A stretch of 13,325 nucleotides of DNA. Origin: Candidatus Caldarchaeum sp. GTDB lineage: Archaea; Thermoproteota; Nitrososphaeria_A; Caldarchaeales; Caldarchaeaceae. Below the pieces are notes generated by a model, which saw only the letters and a list, made by a program, of their open reading frames with translations, had not been told where the DNA came from and did not search any database. The DNA lies in NCBI GenBank assembly GCA_025054795.1, contig JANWZU010000077.1, positions 1-13,325 on the forward strand, given 5' to 3'. Positions 1-6,831 of the stretch are shown piece by piece. Each line of letters opens with the position of its first letter. Position 1 is the stretch's first letter. The position numbers and the translations under genes were made by a program.

Positions 1-1
1 C

Positions 2-310
2 GAGCAGATAGGCCTCGCAATAGACCCTTTCGCCGATGCCAAGCAGGAGGCTATGAAAGCTGTGGAGAAGCTGCGCAAGCTTTTGCCTCTGAAGATTGGT
101 AATATGAAGGTCGAAGTTAGGGTCGCCGGCGAGTTCGTGGGTAAGGTCTACGGGTTGGTGAAAAACATGGGATCGATTCTCGAGGAGAGCTGGCTGAGCG
201 ACGGGAGCTGGAGGTGCTTGGCTGAGATACCTACAGGTCTTCACGCAGACCTCATCGACCGTCTCAACAAAATTTGCGGCGGAAGAGTTGAGGTTAAGCC
301 GGTGAGCTAA
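2..310 (+). CDS. SBDS/Sdo1 ribosome maturation protein, C-terminal part
   Basis: The reading frame is open from the window edge to a TAA at 308-310, so this is the last 102 residues of a protein that begins upstream. The visible sequence starts with an EQIGLAIDPF-like segment, followed by a helix and a ferredoxin-like C-terminal domain with SDGSW and EIPTGL, typical of archaeal SBDS. Archaeal and eukaryotic SBDS proteins bind the large ribosomal subunit and help release the anti-association factor eIF6 (family knowledge). An internal ATG at 53 would give an 85-residue protein, but the family-like sequence continues upstream of it, so it is not the true start. The gene abuts rrp4 with no gap, which is the classic archaeal arrangement of SBDS ahead of the exosome genes. 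Confidence 0.9.
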   Translation, partial: EQIGLAIDPFADAKQEAMKAVEKLRKLLPLKIGNMKVEVRVAGEFVGKVYGLVKNMGSILEESWLSDGSWRCLAEIPTGLHADLIDRLNKICGGRVEVKPVS

Positions 311-970
311 ATGCTGTACTTCAACGAAAACGATTTAGTTATCCCCGGCCAGCTTCTCGCTGACAACGGACGTAGAAGCGGATACGGAACATACACGAGG
401 GACGGCAAGCTCTACGCATCAACCACAGGCCTTGTTCGTGTCGTCAACGACGTCGTCAGAATAATACCTCTAAGCGGGAGGTACAAGCCTCAGAGAGGCG
501 ACAGGGTTGTCGGCATAGTCTCGGACGTAAAGCCTAACGTCGTTGAGGTGGACATAAGCGGCGAGCTGACTGCGGTGATAAAGCCGCCTGAAAGGGAGAC
601 GACGCCTTTGAAGATAGACATAGGGGACTGCGTTTATGCAGAGGTCAAGTCTGTCGGCATAAGGGGTACGATGCTTTCTATAGAGGGGTTGCAGAAGATT
701 CCCTCGGGGATTCTGGTTAAGATGAACCCCGCTAAAATCCCTCGCCTCATAGGCCGTAAGGGCTCTATGGTTCAGATGCTGAGGAAGGAGTCTGGCTGCG
801 ATTTCTGGGTAGGCAGGAACGGGCTTGTCGTTGTAAGCGGCCCTGACCCGGGAAGCGAGTTTGCGGCTGTCTCAGCAATAAACTTGATTGAGAGGGAGGC
901 GCACGTTCCCGGGCTTACGGAGAAGGTTATTAACCTGCTTAGGAGGCTGAGAGGTGGTACTGTTGAGTAA
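311..970 (+). CDS. rrp4: Exosome RNA-binding cap subunit Rrp4
   Basis: This 219-residue protein is a cap subunit of the archaeal exosome, which binds RNA and feeds it into the Rrp41/Rrp42 ring for 3'-5' phosphorolysis or tailing. An N-terminal domain (about 1-55, with VIPGQLLADN) is followed by an S1 domain (about 60-127). A KH domain (about 132-195) carries the GxxG loop as IGRKGS near residues 147-152. The length is near normal for archaeal Rrp4. The ATG follows the SBDS stop directly, and GGTGA at 301-305 can serve as a Shine-Dalgarno element. The 3' end overlaps the start of rrp41 by 8 or 17 bases, depending on the rrp41 start, which implies translational coupling. The KH domain argues for Rrp4 over the other cap protein, Csl4, which has a zinc ribbon instead. 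Confidence 0.96.
   Translation: MLYFNENDLVIPGQLLADNGRRSGYGTYTRDGKLYASTTGLVRVVNDVVRIIPLSGRYKPQRGDRVVGIVSDVKPNVVEVDISGELTAVIKPPERETTPLKIDIGDCVYAEVKSVGIRGTMLSIEGLQKIPSGILVKMNPAKIPRLIGRKGSMVQMLRKESGCDFWVGRNGLVVVSGPDPGSEFAAVSAINLIEREAHVPGLTEKVINLLRRLRGGTVE
951..956 (+). promoter_or_regulatory. Shine-Dalgarno element at the rrp41 start
   Basis: GAGGTG lies six bases before TTG 963 and inside the end of rrp4. A second motif, AGGAGG at 941-946, lies seven bases before GTG 954. The two motifs support alternative starts three codons apart, so the exact rrp41 N-terminus cannot be decided from sequence alone. Confidence 0.5.
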
Positions 971-1694
971 GCCGAAGCTCATCGACGAAAACGGTCTAAG
1001 GGTTGACGGCAGAAGGCCTGACGAACTTCGGCCCATCAAGATGGAGGTCGGAGTTCTTGAGAAAACCGACGGCTCGGCGTACATCGAGGTAGGTGGGACG
1101 AGAATATACGCCGGCGTCATAGGGCCTAGGGAGGTTCATCCCAAGCATCTTGAGCTTCCCGACAGGGGGGTTTTGAACTGCAGATATCACATGGCTTCCT
1201 TCAGCGTCGACGAGAGGAAACCGCTGGGCATGACTAGACGTGAAATAGAGCTTTCTAAAATTTTGAGAGAGGCCCTTGAGACCGTTGTTCTTCTCGAGGA
1301 GTTCCCACGCATGATGGTTGACATTTTCGTCGAGGTCATCCAAGCAGACGGTGGAACGAGAACGGCCGGAATTACAGCGGCATCGCTTGCCCTAGCCGAC
1401 GCAGGGATCCCGATGACAGACATTATATCCGCCACCGCCGTAGGCAAAGTCGAGGGGACGCTTGTCCTTGACATAAACGAGTTCGAAGATAAGTACGGGG
1501 AGGCCGACATGCCTGTAGCTGTAGCTCCTCAGCTGAACTCAATCGTTCTCCTCCAACTCAACGGCCGGATGACTGTTGAGGAGGTTGAGCGTGGGTTGGA
1601 GATGGCGCAGGCAGCCATCAAGAAAATAAGGGAGATTCAGGTTGATGCTCTGAAGCGCAGGTATAGGGTTGAGCCGGAGGGGCTTGAGGCATGA
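954..1694 (+). CDS. rrp41: Exosome catalytic RNase PH-like subunit Rrp41
   Basis: This is the catalytic subunit of the hexameric exosome ring. It degrades RNA with phosphate to nucleoside diphosphates and can run in reverse to add 3' tails (family knowledge). The 246-residue product shows the opening LRVDGRRPDELR and the RNA/phosphate-contacting TRRE (95-96). It also has the ADGGTR loop (131-136) and the acidic active-site segment EDKYGEADMP with D179 and D185. Two starts are credible: GTG at 954 (AGGAGG at 941-946, 7-nt spacing) and TTG at 963 (GAGGTG at 951-956, 6-nt spacing), which would drop three residues. The conserved sequence begins after both. The gene overlaps rrp42 by the four bases ATGA, consistent with co-translation of two subunits that assemble as a heterodimer. 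Confidence 0.97.
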   Translation: MVLLSKPKLIDENGLRVDGRRPDELRPIKMEVGVLEKTDGSAYIEVGGTRIYAGVIGPREVHPKHLELPDRGVLNCRYHMASFSVDERKPLGMTRREIELSKILREALETVVLLEEFPRMMVDIFVEVIQADGGTRTAGITAASLALADAGIPMTDIISATAVGKVEGTLVLDINEFEDKYGEADMPVAVAPQLNSIVLLQLNGRMTVEEVERGLEMAQAAIKKIREIQVDALKRRYRVEPEGLEA

Positions 1695-2518
1695 GTGTCG
1701 GAATGGAGAAGAGAGGCTACGCCATAAAAATCATGAAAAACAAAGTCTACGAACTGCTCAAAATGGGCAAAAGAATAGACGAGAGAGCTCTCGACCAGTT
1801 AAGGGAGATAAAGATATCTACACGGGTTGTTGACAAGGCAGACGGCTCAGCACTTGTCTCCCTAGGCAAAACGAAAATTCTGACAGGGATTAAGGTGGAG
1901 ATAGGCAGCCCTTATTCAGACAGGCCGTCCGAGGGCGTGTTCACGGTCAACGCAGAGCTTCTCCCTCTTGCTTCTAAAACTTTTGAGGCGGGCCCGCCCG
2001 ATGAAAGAGCCATAGAGCTCTCGAGAATAGTCGACCGATGCATCAGGGAGAGCCGTGCGATAGACGTTGAAAAGCTTGTACTGATAGAGGGTCAGAAAGT
2101 CTACATGGTCTACATAGACTGCTACGTCCTCGACTACGACGGAAACTACTTCGACGCTGCCGTTCTCTCAGCCGTGGCGGCTCTGATGACCTGCACCTTA
2201 CCCGTCTACAGAGTCGTTGACGGACGTGTCGAACCCGTAGGCGAAAGGATGAAGCTGCCTCTCCGCACAATACCAGTAAGCATAACGATGGCCTTGATCA
2301 AGGACAAGATAATCGTCGACCCCATACCGACTGAAGAGGAGATAGCCGACACCTTGGTCACGATAGGCTACGACTCTGAAGGCGTGTTGTCTGCGATTCA
2401 GAAAAGCTCGCCAGGTTTATTACCTGTCGGTATTTTTAAAGAGATGGTTAAGATGGGGTTGGTAAAGTCTTCTGAGGTTAGGACGAAGCTGGAGGAGGCT
2501 GTTGGACGTGGTGGGTAG
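1691..2518 (+). CDS. rrp42: Exosome ring subunit Rrp42 (non-catalytic RNase PH fold)
   Basis: This 275-residue protein is the partner of Rrp41 in the alternating hexameric ring. In archaea it lacks the catalytic residues but is needed for RNA binding and for the activity of Rrp41 (family knowledge). Recognisable segments are GKRIDERALDQLREI (about 26-40), DGSALVSLG, the AELLPLAS stretch and the VYMVYIDCYVLDYDGN segment. Where Rrp41 has EDKYGEADMP, this protein has DKIIVDPIPTEEE. The N-terminal extension before GKRIDER is usual for Rrp42. The ATG overlaps the rrp41 stop (ATGA, 1691-1694), and the 3' end overlaps the L37Ae gene. Confidence 0.95.
   Translation: MSVGMEKRGYAIKIMKNKVYELLKMGKRIDERALDQLREIKISTRVVDKADGSALVSLGKTKILTGIKVEIGSPYSDRPSEGVFTVNAELLPLASKTFEAGPPDERAIELSRIVDRCIRESRAIDVEKLVLIEGQKVYMVYIDCYVLDYDGNYFDAAVLSAVAALMTCTLPVYRVVDGRVEPVGERMKLPLRTIPVSITMALIKDKIIVDPIPTEEEIADTLVTIGYDSEGVLSAIQKSSPGLLPVGIFKEMVKMGLVKSSEVRTKLEEAVGRGG
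2491..2498 (+). promoter_or_regulatory. Shine-Dalgarno element deciding the L37Ae start
   Basis: GGAGGAGG lies within the end of rrp42. Its spacing is 3 nt to TTG 2502, 9 nt to GTG 2508 and 12 nt to GTG 2511. The spacing favours GTG 2508 and argues against the upstream TTG. Confidence 0.5.
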
Positions 2519-2720
2519 TGTAGGCAAGGGGCTTGGCGCCCGGTATGGTTCTACTGTCAGGAAGAAGTGGTCCGAGGTGGTTAAGTCCGCTAGGTCCAGC
2601 TATGTCTGCGAGAAATGCGGAGCCAAGAAGGTCAGGCGTGTCTCCGTCGGGGTCTGGATGTGCAGAGGCTGCGGCTTCAAGTTCGCCGGACAAGCATACG
2701 AGCCTAGAGTTGAGAAGTAG
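2508..2720 (+). CDS. rpl37ae: Large-subunit ribosomal protein L37Ae (eL43)
   Basis: This small zinc-binding ribosomal protein has about 70 residues, normal for archaeal L37Ae. After a short basic N-terminus with the motif GLGARYGSTVRKK, there are two CxxC pairs (C34/C37 and C52/C55, numbered from GTG 2508) that form a C4 zinc finger. The segment between them, KKVRRVSVGVWMC, and the following GCGFKFAGQAY are hallmarks of the family. The start is uncertain: GTG 2508 is preferred by ribosome-binding-site spacing, with TTG 2502 and GTG 2511 as alternatives that change only two or one residues. The gene overlaps rrp42 by 11 bases. In many archaea rpoP (RNA polymerase subunit P) follows L37Ae, but here pcc1 follows after two bases. 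Confidence 0.95.
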   Translation: MVGSVGKGLGARYGSTVRKKWSEVVKSARSSYVCEKCGAKKVRRVSVGVWMCRGCGFKFAGQAYEPRVEK

Positions 2721-2722
2721 AG

Positions 2723-2977
2723 ATGGCTTCAGTTGAGGTAAGCATGAAAGTGTACCTAGACGAGAGAACTGCTGAAATAATGGTTAAAAGCATCAAGCCG
2801 GAGCTTTCTTCGATGAAAACCGGTAGGTCTCTTGTTGAAATCGTCCCGGAAAAAGGATGCTTGAACATCTTCCTCAGGTCGAAGGACATCGTAGCCGCAA
2901 GAGCTGCCTCAAACACGGTCATCAGGCTTCTGAAAGCATCCTACGAAACTGTAGAGGTTGTTGAAGATGTCGAGTAA
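2723..2977 (+). CDS. pcc1: KEOPS complex subunit Pcc1
   Basis: This 84-residue protein resembles Pcc1, the dimer-forming subunit of KEOPS. That complex makes the t6A modification at position 37 of ANN-decoding tRNAs (family knowledge). The pattern is a short beta strand (VSMKVYLDE), a helix, SIKPEL (23-28), then strands around GRSLVEIVPEKGCLNIFLRSKD, and a final helix with the conserved RAASNTVIRLL (60-70). The size and the SIKPE and RAA(S/L)N motifs make this a confident family call even though the protein is short. It starts two bases after the L37Ae stop, and its 3' end overlaps the prefoldin gene by 11 bases. Confidence 0.88.
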   Translation: MASVEVSMKVYLDERTAEIMVKSIKPELSSMKTGRSLVEIVPEKGCLNIFLRSKDIVAARAASNTVIRLLKASYETVEVVEDVE

Positions 2978-3329
2978 AGAGCTTCCGCCGAACGTGCAGC
3001 AGCAGATACTGAGGCTGCAGCAGCTTCAGCAGAGCCTCGCCGTCCTGCTGAATGAAAAGCAGAGGCTTGAGGCCGAGTTGGCTGAGGTAAGCTCGGCGCT
3101 TGACGAGGTGGTCAAAATGGCCGACGGCGCCGTCCTCTACAAAGCTGTCGGGCCTGTTCTTGTTCAGACAACAAAGGAGAAGATGGTCTCTGAGCTTAAC
3201 GAGAGAAAAGAGCTGGCTGACACACGTCTCAAGGTTCTTGAGCGGCAGGAGGCTAGGGCGAGAAGCCAGATAGACTCGCTTCAGAAAGAGATTCAACGCA
3301 TGATATCGGGCGGGCAGCTTCAGGAGTAG
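2967..3329 (+). CDS. pfdB: Prefoldin beta subunit
   Basis: Prefoldin is a jellyfish-shaped hexamer (two alpha, four beta subunits) that holds unfolded proteins and passes them to the thermosome (family knowledge). The 120-residue product has the expected plan. A glutamine-rich N-terminal coiled coil runs from about 8 to 46. The highly conserved beta-hairpin segment ALDEVVKMADGAVLYKAVGP spans about 44-63. A C-terminal coiled coil covers about 70-115. An in-frame TTG at 2958 would add three residues, but ATG 2967 is preferred because AGAGG at 2953-2957 sits nine bases ahead and the protein then opens as MSSKELPPNVQQQI. It is the last gene of the exosome cluster before a 46-bp gap that holds a candidate promoter. 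Confidence 0.95.
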   Translation: MSSKELPPNVQQQILRLQQLQQSLAVLLNEKQRLEAELAEVSSALDEVVKMADGAVLYKAVGPVLVQTTKEKMVSELNERKELADTRLKVLERQEARARSQIDSLQKEIQRMISGGQLQE

Positions 3330-3342
3330 GGTCTGGATAGGG

Positions 3343-3348
3343 TTTAAT
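3343..3348 (+). promoter_or_regulatory. Candidate TATA box for the DHH-ECF operon
   Basis: TTTAAT lies in the 46-bp gap after the prefoldin stop, centred about 30 nt before ATG 3376. Archaeal transcription usually begins about 25-27 nt downstream of the TATA centre, which would give a start near 3372 and an almost leaderless mRNA. A second, weaker TTTAA at 3356-3360 is too close to the start codon. Confidence 0.4.
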
Positions 3349-3375
3349 GCTGCTGTTTAACTTTGAATCTCAGCG

Positions 3376-4383
3376 ATGAGAGAACTGTTGATGGTTAAGC
3401 AGCTACACAAAACCCTAGCGGATTACTCGAGGTTTAAACGTGTCCAGATACTCTCCCACTGGGGTGGAGACGCCGACTCGGTCGGCTCTTCCTACGTTCT
3501 TTTAGGCCTGCTTGGGAGGGTTTACGGAGCGGCCGAGGCTGGTTTGGTCATACCTGAGGAGAAGTCCTCGCACGTCGAGTCCATCATGAGGTATCTGCAG
3601 TTTGAGGAGAGGCTTGTTCCGAACCCAGACCTTTACCTGCTTGTTGACGTAGGTTCGCTCAACCAGCTTGGAGACATGTTTCAGTATGTCGTCTCTTCAG
3701 GAAGGCCTGTTGTTTCGATAGACCATCACTCACCTAACGAAAGAGATGGCCGCGTAGTCTACTTAGCCTCTCCAAAATATTCGGCGGTGGCGGAAATCGT
3801 TTACGACCTACTGGACCACTTAGGCCTCACGGTCTCTGAAAAGGAAGCGGAGGCGCTTTTCCTCGGAATCTACTATGACACGGTGAGGCTCAGCGTAGCA
3901 GACAGAGAGGCCGCAGCTAAAGCCGCTGCACTCCTTAGGCTTGTTGACCCGAGCAGGCTGATTGGATTGCTGGAGCCTCGGATGGAGGAAGCTGAGAGAA
4001 TCGCAAGACTGAAAGCCCTTAGAAGGACTTCAGTATACAGACTCGGCGAGTGGTATCTTGCTGTTTCAAACGTAAGCGCCTACCTATCACCTGTTGCACG
4101 GAGCTTGGTAAACTCGGGAGCTCATGTTGCAGTAGTCGGCTCATACCAGTCTGGTGTGTCTGTGCTTTCTATGCGCTCGTCCCACGACTTCCAGAAATAC
4201 ACAGGCGTCAGCCTAGGTGAAGACCTCGTTAAACATTTACTTAGAAGGTTTGAAGGCAACGGCGGAGGCCATGCCGGAGCTGCACGTCTTCAGCTAAAAG
4301 CATCTTTGGAAGATGCGTTGAGCGAGTCTGTTAGAGGTCTTTCGACTCTGCTCGGCGTGAACGTGGTGGAGTTGGCGGATTGA
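3376..4383 (+). CDS. DHH/DHHA1 family phosphoesterase (NrnA-like)
   Basis: The 335-residue protein has the two-domain DHH-DHHA1 plan. In the DHH domain, H28, D32 and D34 (HWGGDADSVGSS), D91 (LLVDVGS), the signature DHH (116-118) and D168 (YYDT) match the manganese-binding residues of the family. The C-terminal DHHA1 domain carries GGGH (296-299) followed by AGAA. Bacterial relatives of the NrnA type cleave short oligoribonucleotides and 3'-phosphoadenosine 5'-phosphate. The same fold also hydrolyses cyclic dinucleotides, so the substrate is inferred, not shown. The protein lacks the extra domains of RecJ/GAN replication nucleases. It sits between the exosome cluster and an ECF transporter set, with a 3-nt gap to the latter. 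An internal ATG at 3391 is an alternative start. Confidence 0.87.
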   Translation: MRELLMVKQLHKTLADYSRFKRVQILSHWGGDADSVGSSYVLLGLLGRVYGAAEAGLVIPEEKSSHVESIMRYLQFEERLVPNPDLYLLVDVGSLNQLGDMFQYVVSSGRPVVSIDHHSPNERDGRVVYLASPKYSAVAEIVYDLLDHLGLTVSEKEAEALFLGIYYDTVRLSVADREAAAKAAALLRLVDPSRLIGLLEPRMEEAERIARLKALRRTSVYRLGEWYLAVSNVSAYLSPVARSLVNSGAHVAVVGSYQSGVSVLSMRSSHDFQKYTGVSLGEDLVKHLLRRFEGNGGGHAGAARLQLKASLEDALSESVRGLSTLLGVNVVELAD

Positions 4384-4386
4384 GAG

Positions 4387-5235
4387 ATGAAGATCGTCGA
4401 AGTGGAGAGTCTGTCATTCACCTATGCAGGCGTGAAGAAGCCGGCCCTTTCCGACATAAACCTACAAATCGATGAGGGCGAGTTTGTTCTAATCGCAGGC
4501 CCCAGCGGAGGCGGCAAGTCCACCCTCTGCCGCTGCCTAAACGGTTTGGTTCCCCAGTTCTACGAAGGTGAGTACAGTGGGAGAGTTGTCGTGGACGGCT
4601 TGGAGGCCGACAAAACACCCATACACGTGCTCTCCCAGCACGTTGGAATGGTCTTCCAAAACCCTCACAACCAGCTCTTCTCCCTCTCGGTCGAGTCCGA
4701 CATAGCCTTCCCGCTCGAGAACCTAGGGCTGCCGCGTGAGGAGATTAGGCAGAGAGTTGAGGAAGCTCTTTCGACCATGAGGATCGAGCATCTTAGGGAC
4801 AGGTCTCCCTTCGAGCTCTCCGGAGGGCAGCAGCAGAGGGTTGCGATAGCGTCCGTCTTAGCCATGAGACCCCGTGTAATCGTGATGGACGAGCCGACAT
4901 CCTACCTAGACCCCCTCTCCGCCTCGAACCTATTCAAAACAATAGACGAGGTGCGCAGCAAGCTCGGTCTTACTGTTCTTCTAGTTGAGCACAGGGTTGA
5001 CCTAGCCGTCGCTAGGGCGAGCAGGCTAGTCGTGGTGGCAGAAGGAAGAATAATCTACAACGGCCCACCCAGAACCTTTTTCGAGGAACAGAACCCTCAC
5101 CTTTACGGCGTTGCGTACCCAAAAGTCGTTAAGCTTAGCGTCAGAATGAGGAAAGCTTTAAACAGTTGGAGCAAAACCTGCATAAACCCCGAAGAGTTCG
5201 AGGAGGAGGTGAGGAAGCTTAGAGGTGGTCTTTGA
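4387..5235 (+). CDS. ECF transporter ATP-binding protein (first ATPase)
   Basis: This is the first of two ABC ATPases that energise an energy-coupling factor (ECF) importer for a vitamin or metal. The 282-residue protein contains Walker A GPSGGGKST (38-46), the Q-loop at Q91 (VFQNPHNQLF), signature LSGGQQQR (144-151), Walker B VIVMDEP with catalytic E169, and the switch histidine H202. The QNP..QLF form of the Q-loop and the C-terminal tail beyond about residue 215 are typical of ECF A components. The ATG follows the DHH stop by three bases, so the genes are probably cotranscribed. The 3' end overlaps the second ATPase gene by 11 bases. No substrate can be named. Confidence 0.93.
   Translation: MKIVEVESLSFTYAGVKKPALSDINLQIDEGEFVLIAGPSGGGKSTLCRCLNGLVPQFYEGEYSGRVVVDGLEADKTPIHVLSQHVGMVFQNPHNQLFSLSVESDIAFPLENLGLPREEIRQRVEEALSTMRIEHLRDRSPFELSGGQQQRVAIASVLAMRPRVIVMDEPTSYLDPLSASNLFKTIDEVRSKLGLTVLLVEHRVDLAVARASRLVVVAEGRIIYNGPPRTFFEEQNPHLYGVAYPKVVKLSVRMRKALNSWSKTCINPEEFEEEVRKLRGGL
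5205..5212 (+). promoter_or_regulatory. Shine-Dalgarno element for the second ECF ATPase gene
   Basis: GGAGGTGA, a full match to the archaeal anti-Shine-Dalgarno complement, lies 12 nt before GTG 5225 inside the preceding gene. An in-frame TGA at 5210-5212 and the absence of other start codons after it make GTG 5225 the only plausible start. Confidence 0.55.
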
Positions 5236-6037
5236 AGCCGTCCACTACACCTACGCATCCGGCGTCGAGGCTTTGAGAGACGTAAACATCGAGTTCAGGG
5301 ATGGCGAGATAGTGGCGCTGATGGGTGAAAACGGCTCCGGAAAAACCACGCTCCTGAAACACATGAACGGGCTGCTCAAGCCTACGAAAGGCAGGGTTCT
5401 TGTTGACGGGGTTGACACAGCTAAGACCTCTGTCGCCCAAGTCTCCATGAAGGTTGGGCTTGTGTTTCAGAACGCAGAGGATATGTTCTTCGAGTCCTCT
5501 GTCTACGACGAAATGGCCTTCGCACTTAAAAACTTCGGCTTCACCGAGGAAAAGATAAGGCGGCGAATCGAATGGGCGTTGAAATTCTTCGAGCTCGAGG
5601 AATACGAGAACACGTCTCCGTTCCTGCTCAGCGGAGGGGAGAAGAAGCGTCTGGCCATGGCCATAATAATGGCTTGGAGCCCTCCGGTAATCTGCTTGGA
5701 CGAACCCACGATAGGGCAGGACAGCCTTCAGAAGGAGAAGATGATGCACATGATAAAGATGCTTAACTCTCAAGGCAGGACTGTTGTTCTTGCGAGCCAC
5801 GACGTCGAGTTCATAGCCGAGCTTAAGCCGAGAGTTGTGCTTCTCTCGGCTGGAGAGGTTCTTGCCGACGGACCCTGCGAAGAGGTGTTGACCGACATGC
5901 GTCTGCTGGAGAGGGCTTCGCTTACACCTCCTCAGGTTGTTGCGTTGTTGAAGAGGCTTGAGGACCTAGGAGTCGACTACAGAGTCCTCGACGTAGAAGG
6001 CGCTGTCGAGAAAATTTTGAAGGTGATTAGGAAATGA
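5225..6037 (+). CDS. ECF transporter ATP-binding protein (second ATPase)
   Basis: This is the second A component of the ECF module, expected to pair with the preceding ATPase as a heterodimer. The 270-residue protein has Walker A GENGSGKTT (34-42), Q82 in VFQNAEDMFF, signature LSGGEKKR (135-142), Walker B VICLDEP with E160, and H192 in the SHD switch loop. All residues needed for ATP hydrolysis are therefore present in both subunits. The start is GTG at 5225, because an in-frame stop lies just upstream and no other start codon intervenes. It overlaps the previous gene by 11 bases and ecfT by four (ATGA). Confidence 0.93.
   Translation: MVFEAVHYTYASGVEALRDVNIEFRDGEIVALMGENGSGKTTLLKHMNGLLKPTKGRVLVDGVDTAKTSVAQVSMKVGLVFQNAEDMFFESSVYDEMAFALKNFGFTEEKIRRRIEWALKFFELEEYENTSPFLLSGGEKKRLAMAIIMAWSPPVICLDEPTIGQDSLQKEKMMHMIKMLNSQGRTVVLASHDVEFIAELKPRVVLLSAGEVLADGPCEEVLTDMRLLERASLTPPQVVALLKRLEDLGVDYRVLDVEGAVEKILKVIRK
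6021..6027 (+). promoter_or_regulatory. Shine-Dalgarno element for ecfT
   Basis: AGGTGAT lies six bases before ATG 6034 and within the end of the second ATPase gene. It supports the ATGA-overlap start for ecfT. Confidence 0.55.
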
Positions 6038-6831
6038 GCGTTCTCGAGGGGCTTCGGTTCAGGCCCGGGAACACCTTCGTCCACAGGCTTGACCCGAGGG
6101 TGAAGCTCCTGACCTCTGTTATGATTCTTACCACCGCAGTCGTCCACATAGACATTATCCTGATCGGGCTTCTGCTTTTGGTTGAGGCAGCAGTTATCAC
6201 AGCCGCACGTGTACATCGCCTATGGCTCCGGACGGTTAGAGGAGCTGTGCCGCTGGCGCTGATTGTCTTCATCATCTCCTTCATAAGCCAGTACTCACGT
6301 GAGCCTTCCATCCTCGTTTCGACGGGCTTCGCACTAGCCTACTCGTTCAGACTCGTTGTGTTTCTATCTTCATTCTCGCTCTTTTTCTTAACGACTACAC
6401 CCGACGAGATGGCCTTGACGCTTCAGAAGATGAAGCTTCCCTACGAGTACACCTTCGCCTTCGTCTCGGCGATAAGGTTCACGCCGGTGATGGCTGAGGA
6501 GCTTAGGAACGTCATGGATGCGCAGAGGGCTAGAGGTCTGGAGTTGGACAAGGGTCCATTCCTAAGACGAATAAGAAACATGATACCTATATTGGTGCCT
6601 CTGCTGGTGAACGTGATCAGAAGGTCTTATGAGCTGGCTGAGGCTATGGAGGTTAAGTGTTTTGGTGCCAGCAAGAAAAGGACGAGTCTAAGAGTGCTCA
6701 AGCTCAGAAGGGCGGACGTCTTTTTCCTATGCTGCGCAGCCGTTCTTTTCGTAGCCGCAGTCGCTGTTAAGGTTCTCGGGCTTGAGCCTGTTAAGCTATA
6801 CCCCAACCTCGGAAGATACTTTCCGGTCTAG
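6034..6831 (+). CDS. ecfT: ECF transporter transmembrane component EcfT
   Basis: EcfT is the membrane scaffold that links the ATPase pair to a small substrate-binding S protein. The 265-residue product has hydrophobic segments at about 24-58, 71-88, 94-120 and 228-249, with the cytoplasmic coupling helices between the last two. The first coupling motif is intact, QRARGLE with A166-R167-G168. The second, normally a matching Ala-Arg-Gly-like motif, reads AMEVKCFG (204-211), so the usual arginine is a lysine at 208. The opening HRLDPRVKLL is also typical of the family. AGGTGAT at 6021-6027, six bases before ATG 6034, is a strong ribosome-binding site. The gene ends tail to tail with tbp, sharing bases of CTAG at 6828-6831. 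No S component gene lies nearby. Confidence 0.92.
   Translation: MSVLEGLRFRPGNTFVHRLDPRVKLLTSVMILTTAVVHIDIILIGLLLLVEAAVITAARVHRLWLRTVRGAVPLALIVFIISFISQYSREPSILVSTGFALAYSFRLVVFLSSFSLFFLTTTPDEMALTLQKMKLPYEYTFAFVSAIRFTPVMAEELRNVMDAQRARGLELDKGPFLRRIRNMIPILVPLLVNVIRRSYELAEAMEVKCFGASKKRTSLRVLKLRRADVFFLCCAAVLFVAAVAVKVLGLEPVKLYPNLGRYFPV

Noticed and set aside
2997..3040. CAG/CTG-rich stretch resembling a microsatellite
   Set aside because: It encodes the glutamine- and leucine-rich coiled coil of prefoldin beta, with mixed codons, so it reflects protein composition rather than repeat expansion.
5219..5800. Open minus-strand frame of 193 codons opposite the second ECF ATPase gene
   Set aside because: It is antisense to a clear ABC ATPase gene, and its translation has no recognisable motif; long antisense frames arise from the codon bias of the real gene.
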